Source: Apiospora phragmitis
Lineage: Eukaryota; Ascomycota; Sordariomycetes; Amphisphaeriales; Apiosporaceae
NCBI GenBank assembly: GCA_038363925.1
Contig: JAQQWL010000017.1
Coordinates: forward strand, 124,001-188,000
Direction of reading: 5' to 3'
Length of the DNA: 64,000 bases
Both the position numbers and the translations under genes were made by a program. Under the pieces are notes generated by a model, which had not been told where the DNA came from, made no database searches, and worked only from the letters and a program-made list of their open reading frames with translations. Shown piece by piece: positions 9,301 through 19,975 of this stretch (its first letter is position 1; each line of letters starts with the position of its first letter).

Positions 9301-12300
9301 AGCAGCTAAAGCTATTAATTGTGATGAAAAAACCATCCGAAGAGCTTTAAAAACAGATAAAAAATTAGTAAAAAAACAGTGAAGAATTAAGGATTTCTCT
9401 AATTAAATTAAAATTTTAAAACTTTTATATTAAATTATAGTCTCACTATTAACAATCTTTTTGCAATTTTTATAGAGAAAAAAAGATTAAAGTGATATAG
9501 CCCGACGGGGATATAGAATAGTATTTTAATACTATTTGGCGATGCTAGTGAAAACGATCAAAGAAGTAAATAAACTTTAAGATCGTCGGTTATATAAATG
9601 ATCGCGACAGACTGGGTCACTGGTGGGTGGCTGAAATGCTGCTTAATACACAGTCGGAACTTTTAGTTAAATACCATCCCTTTAACTAAAGGAATATTCG
9701 AATTCAAAGGTATTCTAGCTTATTATTTATTGATAAGTAAGTTTGTACGTTTTACCTTATGGGCAAATGAGTCTATGGGGTGCTACAGTTAAATAGCGAA
9801 ATAATAGCTGCAGTAAAATACCACTGTGTGCTGGAAACTCCTAAAACCTTAGGTACTAATATATTAGTGAAAACCCTCAAGGATGTACCAATGGACAATC
9901 AGCAGGAAACCAAAATAATAAGCCATATTATGAGTAGGATCTTCAGAGACTATACGTGGTACATTTACTTTTTTCCTATATATTATAATATATTTATTAT
10001 ATAGATAAAAAAAAATGAAGATATAGTCCTAACCTTTAAAGAAATTTAAAGCAAGGAGAGTCGCGCCTCCTTCCTTTTTTAATTATAGTAAATGTTTCAG
10101 TGTTTTTGCAAACATTAACCTTAAATAAGGTTAATATATTGTTAATACTGGGTTATTAAATATCAAATAAAGGTTTAATGTATTACTTTTTTAATATCAC
10201 CAATTTTAGTTTATTCCTCTCATATTTATTTCTATTTATGCAATTACTTTGCATTTACCTTTTTAAAATCTAAGGTCAAAGAGAATAGTTCCGGCCGTCG
10301 TCTTGGACGATTGGAACCTGCTCATCGGGCAGGAGAAACTACTGAGATGAATGTTCTATTAAATGGTGTCGATAAAGAATTACCAGAGTCATCTTTAAAT
10401 ATTGATTTTATAGAATGATTCGTAGGCCTTTGTGAAGCAGAGTCTAATTTTTTAATTAGAACAAGAAAAAACGCCAAAGAGGAAGTTTCGGGTTTTGAGT
10501 TTGTATTTAGAATTACTTTACACCAAGATGATGTAAAAGTTTTAGAATACATAAAAAACACATTAAAATGTGGTAGATTAAACACTGAGAGAGATGTTTT
10601 AGTATTTACAGTATCTCAATTAAATGATATTGAGACGGTCTTAATACCTATATTTGATAAATTTACATTAAACACTACCAAGTACTTGGATTACCTTTAT
10701 TTTAAAAAAGCCTTTTTGATGTTTAGAAATAATAAATTTAGTAAATTAAGTTTACGTGGTTCTAATAAATTAGAGGGCGCAGCTCCGCAGCCCTGCACAC
10801 CCCTTGTAGGTGTGCGCAGGGCTGAAATTAATTTAAATATATTAAAATTAAAAGAAGGTATGAATAGTAAAAGAGTAAATTATGTTTTACCTGAGGATCA
10901 TAATATAGTAATTACAGGTAATTATTTAGTAGGTTTACTAGAGGGAGATGGATCATTTTACTTAAATAAGCACGATATGACAGCTCGTGTTTCACTTGTT
11001 ACTACAACAGTGAATAGACTAGTTTTAGAAAAAATACGTGAGTTTATTTTAAGTTTATTAGATGAGCATTCTTATATGCTAGGAAGTACAACTAAATTAA
11101 TTAATATTAGTAATAAAAAAACTAAAAGTGGTCATAGACCTATCTCTATATTAGAAATCTCTCAAATAGATTTTATTTGTAATGTACTTATTCCTTACTT
11201 TGATAGTTTAGAATTTAGAACTAAAAAATACCCAGATTATTTAGATTTTAAAACAATCGCGTTATTAATATTAGAAGGTAAGTATTTAACTAATACAGGT
11301 AAAGAATTAATAATAAAGTTAGGTGACAGTATGAATAATAACAGATTATCTACTAATCTTAACCCTTTTATATTAGATGATACAACTATATCAGAATTAA
11401 ATCTTTTAATAAAATCGGATCCTTTAATAAACATAGATTCTGAAGGTAGAGCTATTATAATAGCTGAAAAAAAATATATAAGATCTACCTATGTTATAAA
11501 AGTTTACCTTCTAAATGGTTCTGTAAATTACTTTACAAGTGGTATTTCATGCGCTAAATTTCTACATGTAAGTAATGATTCTATTACAAAAAGATTAAAC
11601 GATGGCAAACCTGTCAAAAATAAGGAAGGTTTAGTTGTTGCTCAGTGTATAAAAAGAATAAAAGTATATTCTTCTTTGAAATAATCATACAAATTCTTAA
11701 CCCGAATTTCGCTCAATCTGCTACAACCACTTAATTATAAAAGGTTATATTCGTATTACTAACCTTATAAGTGCTATACCATGAATAGGACAAGATATTG
11801 TTGAGTCAAAAATAATAACAATTAATATATATTTAGCCCTGCGCGCACCGGCAAGGGGTGCGCTGGGCAGCGGAGCAGGTATTTTTATTGTATTTTCATT
11901 TTTAATTGCTGTTTACAAGAGTTTAAGTTTATTACTTTTTAAGGTTTCAGATAATGAAGCCCTTTTACCTACTATAGGTGTTGTACATAAAAATGCTTTA
12001 AAAAAAGGGAATAAAACTTTAAGATTAGATAAACAAGAATATAATTCAATACCTTCATCATTTTTAGCTTTTTTAGTTGGATTGATTGATGGTGACGGAT
12101 ATATTCAAATAACTAAAACTACAAAAGGATTTATCACTATGAAAATGGTAATATCTTTACACTTAGAAGATATTTCTACCTTAGAATATATATATTCTGT
12201 TTTAAAAATAGGTAAAATAAATATTTATAAGGATTTAAGAAGTCCTACTTGTAAACTAATAATAAATAAAACTGACCTACAAGAAGTCTTATTTCCATTA

Positions 12301-15300
12301 CTTGTGCATAATAAAATATATTTCTTAACAGACACCAGAGTAAATCAATTTAATTTAGCCATGTACATATTGATGAATGATATTAAAGATTATGATCTAA
12401 TAGGGGATATAAACAATATACCTAGTATTTTTGAAATACCTAAAAATCCATTTGATTATACATTATTACATTTTTTTAAAAATTGAATTGTAGGATTTAC
12501 ATGTCCTTGACTATACCCCGGGCTAGTTCAGTTTGTTCAAGAGAACCCTCTTACTTATAAAAGAGTAAAAAAAGAATATAAAAATTTAGTTTCTAGAAGA
12601 GAGGGTTTTAATTATCTTAAGCAAACTATAAAACAGCAAGAAAAGGTTAGACGTTATTCTACATATGCAGTTAAACCGAATAATACAGATTTAGTTGTTT
12701 GAGGTTCTAATTTGAGTTCAACAGTTGGAACAGGTCGTAATACAAAAATAGTTAAAAATATGATTGTTCTACCATCTTACCAAAAGAGTGTTCTAGTAGG
12801 ATTACTTTTATCTGACGGTTATTTAGCTTCAGCTAAATCACATGAAAATCCTCATTTAGCTTTTAAACAGTCTTTAAAAAATTCAAGATACGTCTTATTT
12901 GTTTTTTCAATACTTTCTCATTATTGTAATCTTTACCCTACTGTTGTAAAAAGTATTAGAAATAATAATATTAATTTAGCCTTGTTTTTCCGTACTAGAG
13001 GTTTACCTTGTTTTTTTGAGTTGAGATCTTTATTTTATATTAATAAAGTTAAAATAGTTCCGTCAGATATATACAATCTTTTAACTCCGGTTGCCTTAGC
13101 TCATCTTATTATGGGAGATGGGTCAGCCAAGCAACATGGTTTAATTCTTTGTACTGACTCTTTTGAGTTAGTTGATGTAGTACGCTTAATGAATGTGTTA
13201 ATGATTAGATACAATGTAGATTGTACATTACGCTTTCATACTCAAACTCAACCAAGAATATATATTAGACAACGTTCTATGCCTATTATCAGGGAATTGG
13301 TTAAATCTTATATGGATAAATCAATGCTGTATAAAATAGGATTGTAATACTACTAAAGATAAAGAACTTAGGGATATTTTTAGCTTATAATTTATTTTCC
13401 TGCGCTGGGCCCCGCGTAGGGGGGTGGATATAAAGCTAAGAAGGTTCAGAAGGTTCTTTCTTTATTAAAACGAATAATGATGGTTGTTTTCAATTAAAGC
13501 AAAGAGTACATTCTAATTTATTTGAAGCTTTTAAATTAATATTTAATACAAATAGAAAAATAGATTCAACAAATAATTATAATCAATTTGGTGTTAGTTC
13601 TAAATCTGATGTACAAAAAGTTATAAATTTCTTTTCATTTTCAGGATTACATTCTTTAATAGGACTAAAATATATACAATACGCTAAATGATTAAATAAT
13701 TTACGTGAAAGTTCACGTTATAAAAATTTAAACTTCCCTGAACTGTAAGTAATGAATAGATAAATACTCCTAAATATATATTAATAATAATTGCGGGCTC
13801 CTTAAAATAATCTTATTGTAATAAGACTATTTTAGAGGCAAATGGGGAAAATTACAGGGACATCTCATAAACAACCTCCGGTTTATTAGAAGATTATCTG
13901 TAGCGGAATTTAATTCGGTATACATAAATGGATTAAAAGCGTTCAACGACTAATGAGTGAGTTATACCTACAATAAGCTCAACACGATAACCCCAAAATC
14001 TTCATTATTCCCTAGGGATCTGAAGATTTAAGAAATAGTCTAACTACACCCGTGAGGGTGTAAAGTATAAGTTAAATATTATACGAAATAAACATGTCAT
14101 TTGAGGAGGTTTATACACAGATGGACCACAGTATGGTGACATATTGTTAAAAATTCTGCTTAATGCTGGAAAATCTCCAATTTTAGGATTTGCATACGGT
14201 TTATTCTTGGTAATTATACCAATTATTAGCGTAAAAATTGCAATGACACGGAGACAATCAGCAGGGGTGAGAAGTATTACTACTTCGGAAGCCTCTCAGA
14301 GACTACATGCAGAAGATCTTCGTATTAAAAACGAAAATTCTAATCAAGCTTTTTTTTCTTCGGGTGTGCTACTCAGCACACCCCTTGTGTGGAGACGTAA
14401 AGGTATATTTAAATACCCGTTAACTAACCAACGGGCATTTTCTCAACGAACTTATTCACCTATTCTTCCTAATTATGTAACAGGATTCTCTGACGGAGAA
14501 TCTTCATTTCATATATCAGTACTGAAAAATCCTCAATATAAGACAGGATATCGTGTATTTCCTGTTTTTGCTATTCAATTACATATAAAAGACCTTTTTA
14601 TATTAGAGAGCATTAGATCTTTTTTTTCTTGCGGTACTATTACCTTAAGAAAGAATAAATCCAATGAAACCACAGCTGCAATATATTCAGTTCAATCTTT
14701 AAAGGATTTAACCTTAATGATCATTCCTCATTTTGATAAATACCCCTTACTAACCAAGAAGAGAGCAGATTTTCTTCTATTTAAAAAAGCAATTGAATTA
14801 ATGAATGAAGGAGAGCATTTAACGGATAGGGGATTGGAAAAAATCCTTAGTCTAAAAGCTTCAATGAACAAAGGTTTAAGTGAACAGCTAAATATAACAT
14901 TTCCTCATATAACTTTTGAGCCTGTTCCTGTTGTTGATTTAAGTAATATCGTGATAGATTTATCTTGATTTGTTGGATTTGTGGAAGCTGAAGGTTGTTT
15001 CTTGTGTTTAGTTCGAAAAAATGCTACTCATTTAATAGGACATCAAGTTACCTTATCTTTTATTTTAACTCAACATAAGAGAGATTTAGAGCTAATGGGT
15101 ATAATTAAGGATTATTTGGGTTTTGGTATTATTAGTGAAACTTCCGCAGGTATTTTAAAATTAACTGTTACAAGAAAAGCTAATATAGAAACTCTTATAA
15201 CCCTATTTAAATCTTCCGGGCTAATAGGATCAAAAAGTTTAAATTATGAGGATTTTGTCCAGATTCTAGAAATAGTGAACAAGGGTTCACATAAAACAAA

Positions 15301-16973
15301 ACAAGGTCTTGAGGCTATAGTATTGATTAAGAATAGAATGAATAATAATAGAGAAAATGAAAGTTAAACAAATAAGAGAGATTAGGAATAATTTTTTTAA
15401 ATTATCGGAAAAAGACCATAGTTCTTACTTAATATACGCATATATAGTAGGTTTATTTGAGGGTGATGGATTCTTTTCTATCTCAAAAAAAGGAAAATAT
15501 TTAACCTATGAATTAGGTATAGAATTATCAATTAGAGATGCGAAACTTATCTATAAATTAAAAAGTTTATTGGGTGTAGGGGTTGTAAGTATTAGAAAAA
15601 GAGGTGAGATAGAAATGATCTCTTTAAGAATTAGAGATAAAAATCATTTAAAAAATTTTATATTACCTATTTTCGATAAGTATCCTATGTTTTCTAATAA
15701 ACAATATGATTATTTAAGATTTAGAAATGCTTTACTTTCAGGTTTAATTTATTCTATTGATTTACCGGAGTATACTAGAAGTGACGAGCCTTTAAACAGC
15801 ATTGAATCAATTATTAGCGCCGATTATTTTCCTGCTTGATTAGTAGGATTTATAGAAGCTGAAGGTTGTTTTAGTGTTTATAAATTAAAGGACGATTATT
15901 CAGTAGCTAGCTTTGATATTAGTCAAACAGGCGGTGAAAATATAATATTGGCTATTCGTGAATATTTATCTTTCACTACTAGCGTATACTTAGATAAAAC
16001 AAATTGTTTTAAATTAAAAGTAACTAGTGTTAGATCAATAGAGAATATTGTAAAATTCTTAAATAAAGCACCTGTAAAATTACTAGGTTATAAAAAATTA
16101 AAATATTTATTATGAATAAAGCAATTACGTACAATCCCTAGATACTCTAAAAAGATAAATATACCTTCAAATTATTAAAAAAGATCAAGATATAGTCCGA
16201 TCAATAAAGAAATTTATTGAGTGTAGTGAGAGTGTTTAATTTATATTAAATACGTAGACTACCAACACACATGCTCTGTAAATAATGCAACTTTAAATAG
16301 ATTCTTTGCATTACACTTTGTATTACCTTTTGTCTTAGCGGCATTAGCTTTAATGCACTTAATAGCATTACACGATGCTGCAGGATCATCCAACCCATTA
16401 GGTGTTTCAGGTAATTACGATAGATTACCTTTTGCTCCTTACTTTTTATTTAAAGATTTAATTACTATATTTATGTTTATCTTTGTATTAAGTTTATTTG
16501 TATTCTTTATGCCTAATTACCTTGGGGATTCAGAGAATTATATCATGGCTAACCCTATGCAGACACCACCAGCGATTGTTCCAGAATGATACCTTCTTCC
16601 ATTCTACGCTATTTTAAGATCTATACCTAATAAATTATTAGGAGTTATAGCAATGTTCAGTGCTATATTAGTTATTATGTTGCTTCCTCTAACTGATCTA
16701 GGTAGATCAAAAGGTCTTCAATTTAGACCGTTGAGTAAAATAGCTTTCTTTGTATTTGTGGCTAATTTCTTAGTGTTAATGCAAATAGGAGCTAAACACG
16801 TTGAAACACCATTTATAGAATTTGGACAAATAAGTACAGTTTTATATTTTGCACATTTTTCTGTTATAGTACCTGGTATAAGTTTATTAGAAAATACTTT
16901 TACTGATTTATCTAATCAAAGTAAAGATGGAGGTTTAAATAAACAAATTAATATGGATTTAACGAAGCAATAA
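6377..16973 (+). CDS. cob: Apocytochrome b, six exons
   Basis: Complex III core subunit of the inner membrane. Exons, placed by requiring a U before each group I intron and a G at its end: 6377-6577, 8321-8512, 9746-9789, 11754-11806, 14097-14112 and 16274-16973. They join to 402 codons including the TAA stop. Landmarks in order are [11 protein letters not shown] at the start, [52 protein letters not shown] and [30 protein letters not shown] is complete in the last exon. Exon 5 is only 16 nt. A second, displaced copy of the 3' part lies downstream (18174-25225). Confidence 0.95.
6921..8294 (+). CDS. LAGLIDADG endonuclease, cob intron 1
   Basis: Motif helices are [11 protein letters not shown] (codons near 7125) and [11 protein letters not shown] (near 7540), the usual double-motif architecture. 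A C-terminal extension with a NUMOD-like element follows ([20 protein letters not shown]). The frame is open from 6921 but has no ATG before the first motif. Its N-terminus crosses a hairpin repeat (6958-7028). A different frame with an ATG (6812) runs into the same repeat, so the start may have been lost by a frameshift there. Confidence 0.75.
6958..7028 (+). repeat. Interspersed hairpin repeat (tacgtcctt...cttgccctcc family)
   Basis: The sequence tacgtccttagactttgttt at the left end also occurs at about 1981-2000. The right part (cctcctttatcc, then gcaagaaaaaacatag) recurs near 18786 and 26280. Here it sits inside an endonuclease reading frame. Confidence 0.7.
8513..9406 (+). CDS. GIY-YIG endonuclease, cob intron 2, in frame with exon 2
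   Basis: The frame runs on from cob exon 2 without a stop to TAA at 9404-9406. The catalytic domain carries SGIYMVIN and YYIGSAAT (the GIY and YIG strands), followed by [13 protein letters not shown], the ED/Y pair and LVPNYNIL. The C-terminus has NUMOD-type DNA-binding repeats ([29 protein letters not shown]). The first ATG is at about 8660, but the protein is probably made by proteolysis of an exon-intron fusion, as known for this class. Confidence 0.9.
8513..9745 (+). other. cob group I intron 2 (core 3' of ORF)
   Basis: The intron begins right after codon G of AFLG. The core lies after the ORF: gatatagccc at 9494-9503, and gcgacagactgggtcactgg near 9603. This wording differs from the other cob introns and suggests another group I subtype. 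Confidence 0.8.
10347..11684 (+). CDS. LAGLIDADG endonuclease, cob intron 3, with in-frame hairpin insert
   Basis: The first motif ([11 protein letters not shown]) follows shortly after ATG 10347; the frame is open further upstream, so the start is uncertain. The second motif is [11 protein letters not shown] near codon 195. Between them a GC-rich hairpin (10773-10826) is translated in frame as [18 protein letters not shown], which has no counterpart in related proteins. A C-terminal NUMOD-like segment ([18 protein letters not shown]) precedes TAA at 11682-11684. Apart from the insert the protein looks intact. Confidence 0.85.
10773..10826 (+). repeat. GC hairpin inserted in frame in an endonuclease gene
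   Basis: The element holds cagccctgcacacc facing ggtgtgcgcagggctg, a strong stem. A related but shuffled copy lies at 11836-11882 and another at 26343-26392. It keeps the host frame open. Confidence 0.8.
11807..13347 (+). CDS. Composite LAGLIDADG ORF: truncated LAGLIDADG_1 half joined to LAGLIDADG_2 enzyme
   Basis: The frame continues from cob exon 4 to TAA at 13345-13347. It opens with a GC hairpin (11836-11882) and a hydrophobic segment. A first motif follows ([13 protein letters not shown]), and the protein reaches the second motif as NWIVGFT at about 12484-12504. There it switches abruptly to unrelated sequence, then to a LAGLIDADG_2-type enzyme ([34 protein letters not shown]). The missing second half of the first enzyme lies at 13446-13748. 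One endonuclease gene has thus landed inside the LAGLIDADG motif of another. Confidence 0.8.
11836..11882 (+). repeat. GC hairpin element
   Basis: The sequence gccctgcgcgcacc facing ggtgcgctgggc forms a stem. It is translated in frame at the start of the intron 4 ORF and is related to 10773-10826. Confidence 0.7.
13446..13748 (+). pseudogene. Displaced second half of the cob intron 4 LAGLIDADG_1 enzyme
   Basis: The frame reads [20 protein letters not shown] and runs to FPEL and TAA at 13746-13748. This is exactly what should follow NWIVGFT at 12484-12504 in an uninterrupted enzyme (second LAGLIDADG helix, then the C-terminal domain with VQKVINFF and LIGLKYIQY). GC-rich hairpin sequence (gcgctgggccccgcgta) sits at the left border. 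Confidence 0.75.
14097..14112 (+). CDS. cob: cob exon 5, 16-nt micro-exon
   Basis: The 16 nt supply the last two bases of a Phe codon, IWGG, and two bases of the next Phe. Both neighbours are group I introns, and the exon is bounded by G on the left and U on the right, as group I splicing needs. Confidence 0.85.
14113..15367 (+). CDS. LAGLIDADG endonuclease/maturase, cob intron 5, fused to exon 5
   Basis: The frame continues from exon 5 ([16 protein letters not shown]...), through a hydrophobic segment and core-encoded residues (MTRRQSAG), to TAA at 15365-15367. Motifs are [11 protein letters not shown] (near 14476) and [11 protein letters not shown] (near 14970). This 5' leader is the classic form of cob intron maturases read from the exon. 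A short GC hairpin near 14363-14395 is read through in frame. Confidence 0.9.
15357..16178 (+). CDS. Second LAGLIDADG endonuclease in cob intron 5, overlapping the first
   Basis: It starts at ATG 15357, 11 nt inside the end of the previous ORF in another frame, and ends at TAA 16176-16178. Motifs are [11 protein letters not shown] and, after a TGA-Trp at 15837-15839, [11 protein letters not shown]. It is not a close relative of the first ORF, so the intron carries two endonucleases. The ATG-in-stop overlap suggests coupled translation. Confidence 0.85.
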
Positions 16974-16994
16974 GATTTTAATTTTGAATAATAA

Positions 16995-17969
16995 AAAATT
17001 CTATACTACAAGAGCGGATAATTGTGAAGCTTTACAAGCTTCAAATGTAAATTCTTGATTTATTACAGGATTTACCTTTATTTTTTTTTTGATAATTACG
17101 GAATTTGCTTTAGCAAATTCGTAGATTATTAAAAAAATTTAGCTGAGGGATCCTTTATTATTAAGTTGATGCAGAATAGTTCATATAAAACAGGTTGAAG
17201 AGTCGAATTCGTATTTTCTATTGGTCTACACGAAAAAGACTTATTGTTATTAAAAGCCATTCAAACATATTTTGGCGGAATAGGGAGTATAATTACTAAA
17301 AAAGATGGGGCTAGTGTCCAACTTAGAGTATCATCTAAAGAACAATTAAAGATAATCCTGGATCATTTTAGGAATTATCCCTTAATAAGTCAAAAATTGG
17401 CTGATTTTAATTTATTCGAGTCTGCGTTTAATATTTACATGGAAGGTGGACATCTTACAGTTCAAGGATTGCATGATATTATTAACATACGGGCTTCATT
17501 AAATGAAGGGCTATCAGATTCATTAAAAAAAGGTTTTCCTGATACAAACCCCGTGGTTAGACCTTTAGTAGAAAACGTCCTTATTCCTAATTCTAATTGA
17601 TTAGCAGGGTTCACTGCAGGTGAAGGTTGCTTTTTTGTTAATATAAGAAAGGCTACTACTAAAATAGGGTTTAGAGTAGATTTAGCTTTTATATTGACAC
17701 AACATCTTAGAGATATTGCTCTTATCGAAAATTTTGTTTCTTTTTTAGGTTGTGGTACAGTGATTAAACCAAGTAATAAAAATTGAGCCCAATATAGATG
17801 TGATAATTTCTCACATCTTTACACTAAGATTTTACCTTTATTTAAAAAACATCCAGTACTTGGAGTTAAATATTTGGACTTCGAGGATTGATCTAAAATA
17901 GCTGAATTAGTAGATAGAAAAGCACATCTTACAGAGGAAGGTTTAGCTACTATTAGAGAAATAAAATAA
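16995..17969 (+). pseudogene. LAGLIDADG gene downstream of cob, first motif destroyed by an AT hairpin
   Basis: The N-terminal lead (RFYTTRADNCEALQA...) reaches WFITGFT in one frame at about 17053-17073. An AT-rich hairpin of about 70 nt then replaces the middle of the motif. From 17142 another frame resumes with EGSFIIKLMQNSSYKTGW and continues through the second motif LAGFTAGEGCF (near 17600) to TAA at 17967-17969. It lies after the intact cob stop, not in an intron, where an endonuclease that carried a donor cob 3' end would sit. Confidence 0.8.
17074..17142 (+). repeat. AT hairpin element inserted in a LAGLIDADG motif
   Basis: The element has tttttttgataatt on the left, gaatttgctttagcaaattc in the middle and gattattaaaaaaatttag on the right. 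It resembles the AT arm of the elements at 22968 and 42410, which also end in aatttag. The host lost about five nt of motif codons. Confidence 0.7.
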
Positions 17970-18099
17970 AGAATGAATACTGGTAGATAAGCGCACCGGA
18001 GTAAATAAAGTTGTTTATATACAACTGATATTTTTTTTTCTAATCTCTTCGGGATATAGTTAAACTATATTATATTACGTAAAACATAATATAATAAAA

Positions 18100-18173
18100 A
18101 GATTATGATTGTAGTCGGTCTACACTCAGAGAAGAAATGATAAGTGAGTTAGGGTTCAAATCCTCCATAATCT
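18100..18173 (+). pseudogene. tRNA-like sequence at the cob displacement junction
   Basis: The acceptor stem is perfect (AGATTAT/ATAATCT) and the D arm is good (TGTAG/CTACA). The anticodon arm is ACTCA/TGAGT around a 16-nt loop, and the T arm is poorly paired. The sequence shares its acceptor and D arm with 25996-26066. The displaced cob fragment starts at its 3' end. Confidence 0.6.
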
Positions 18174-18674
18174 TTAGGTGATAGTGAAAATTATATAATT
18201 AGGAATAAAGCTTAGTTATTGTCAAAATGAACTTTTGGCTATAAACCATCAAATTGACGGGAAGTTCCTAAAGCAATTTCAACCAAACAAACGTGGTAAC
18301 ATAGTTTGTGGCACAGGTAATGACTCGTGGTAAGGTAAAATCGAAATAGATTATTTATATGGTTTCTAATTAGGCTCTTCTTTTGTATGATAAAATATCT
18401 TGTTGTTTCATGCGCAGCAGAATAATTAGTAGGAAATATAGATAAATGGATAATCCGCAGCCAAGCACCTATTACTGGGGCGCGAAGCTCTTCATTAGGT
18501 GTGCAGTTCATCGACTAAAAGTTGGTTGGCGCAAGCTTAAGATATAGTCAAGCCCCGTTCGAAAGAATGCAGGAAATTCTTTTATGAGAATTACCGATAA
18601 ATGGATAGGTTGAACCGAACCTATTTAGGGAGAAGGCCTTAGTTAGGCTGTATGTTATTTATGTACTTTCTATA

Positions 18675-19975
18675 CTTATTATAAGACTGAAAATTATTTA
18701 TCCTTTACTAATGAAGATAAATCTCTACTGACTAAACCTGGCGGCGATACTAAATCTATCGTTAAAGGTAAAGTAGTTTCTTTGTTTTTTCTTGCCCTCC
18801 TTTATCCGGAGGATACCGCAAGAAAAAACATAGCCACCATAGGTGGCTGAAACTTGGGCTCCGCCCTAGGGAATAAAGAAATAACTCTTTCTGAAGTTAA
18901 AAGTTTATTTTTGACTTTAAAAAATTAAGATCCTGATCCCCTTATATCGCTACATGATAAAGGGGGAAAAGGCGAAGGTTCAGATAAAGAATTCTGTTTA
19001 CTTGCCAATGGTTTCTGACAAGCCGAAGGATATATTGGAGGTATTTTTAGATCTGGGTTGAATTTTTATCCTATTTGCTCTGCTACTCAGTTGTTTTCTG
19101 TAGAAAGCGTAAAATTCTTTATAAGATTAGACAAAGCATTACAAAATAAAGGTACTTTTAGTATAACTTTAAATAGTTTCGGGAAATTTGTCATCGCTTA
19201 TAGATTGTCCGGTTGAGATACTTTCTTTTCTGTCTTTGTTCCTTATTTCTATATGCAATACGGTGGAAAATATCGTGCTATGTTAAAACTAAAAAAAAAT
19301 TTTTATGAATTAAAAAATTACATTAAAGATACTTCAGATACTATGTCTAAAGTTCTTTTAGTAAGTCTTGTTTATTCTTTAACAGCTCATTCTCCTCGTT
19401 ATAAAGTAAGTTTAGAGGAGAAATTACTTTCTTTAGATATAGATCCAGGTTTGTTGAAACAATTGCCAAAGGTTTCTTATAGAGAAAATGACATAAAACC
19501 CTCTTTCTTATTTATATTAGGATTCTTTTTAGGTGACGGTACTTTACATTTAAAACTTGAATGAAAGGAGCAAAACAGTACTGTTGCAATTGTTCCTTTA
19601 TTTAATATAATACAATCTAATGTTGAATCCAATAGACATATAATGGAGATTATGGCCAATACTTTAAATGCTCTTAATATAAAAACTTCTTTAGATAAAG
19701 GTGTTAATACTTACACTTTAACTATTAAAGGTATTAATAATGTATTTAATTCTTTATTTCCTTTATTGAAAAAATATTCACATTTCTTGTATGGAAAAAG
19801 TGAGAGTTTTAATTTATTAGTGTGAGTAGAGCGGCTTGTTAGGTCAGGGGGTCATCATACTTATTTTGGTCTAAGAGCGCTTATTGAAAAAATATATAAT
19901 AATACTAATGAGCGTTTTACAGACAAACAAGTTTGAATAAGTCGTATCAAGGTTTGATTAAAAGCAGTTTCTTAA
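18675..19975 (+). pseudogene. LAGLIDADG-type ORF with in-frame TAA and hairpin inserts
   Basis: A frame with LANGFWQAEGYIGG (near 18990) and ILGFFLGDGTLHL (near 19515) runs to TAA at 19973-19975 when TGA is Trp. Upstream, the same frame holds a TAA at 18926-18928 and two hairpin elements (18785-18870 and 18929-18965). The N-terminal domain is therefore cut off from the motifs. It is LAGLIDADG_2-like. Confidence 0.65.
18785..18870 (+). repeat. GC hairpin element, forward core orientation
   Basis: The stem cttgccctcctttatccgga folds with the following half to gcaag. A second small hairpin follows (gccaccataggtggc), then a third (ggctccgcc) before ctag. The same modules occur near 22245 with the first core inverted, and at 26228-26330. 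Confidence 0.8.

Larger units (their letters stand above)
9790..11753 (+). other. cob group I intron 3
   Basis: Core strands lie before the ORF: gctggaaactcc, caatcagcaggaaacc, tcagagact at 9942-9950 and atatagtcc at 10020-10028. Confidence 0.85.
11807..14096 (+). other. cob group I intron 4
   Basis: The core lies after the ORFs: an internal strand gttcaacgac at 13941-13950 and agaaatagtc at 14031-14040. This is the wording of a subtype different from introns 1, 3 and 5. The next exon is only 16 nt. Confidence 0.8.
14113..16273 (+). other. cob group I intron 5 with two overlapping ORFs
   Basis: The 5' core is embedded in the first ORF (caatcagcagggg near 14257, tcagagact at 14295-14303). 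The matching tatagtcc strand lies at 16191-16198, after the second ORF. Confidence 0.85.
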
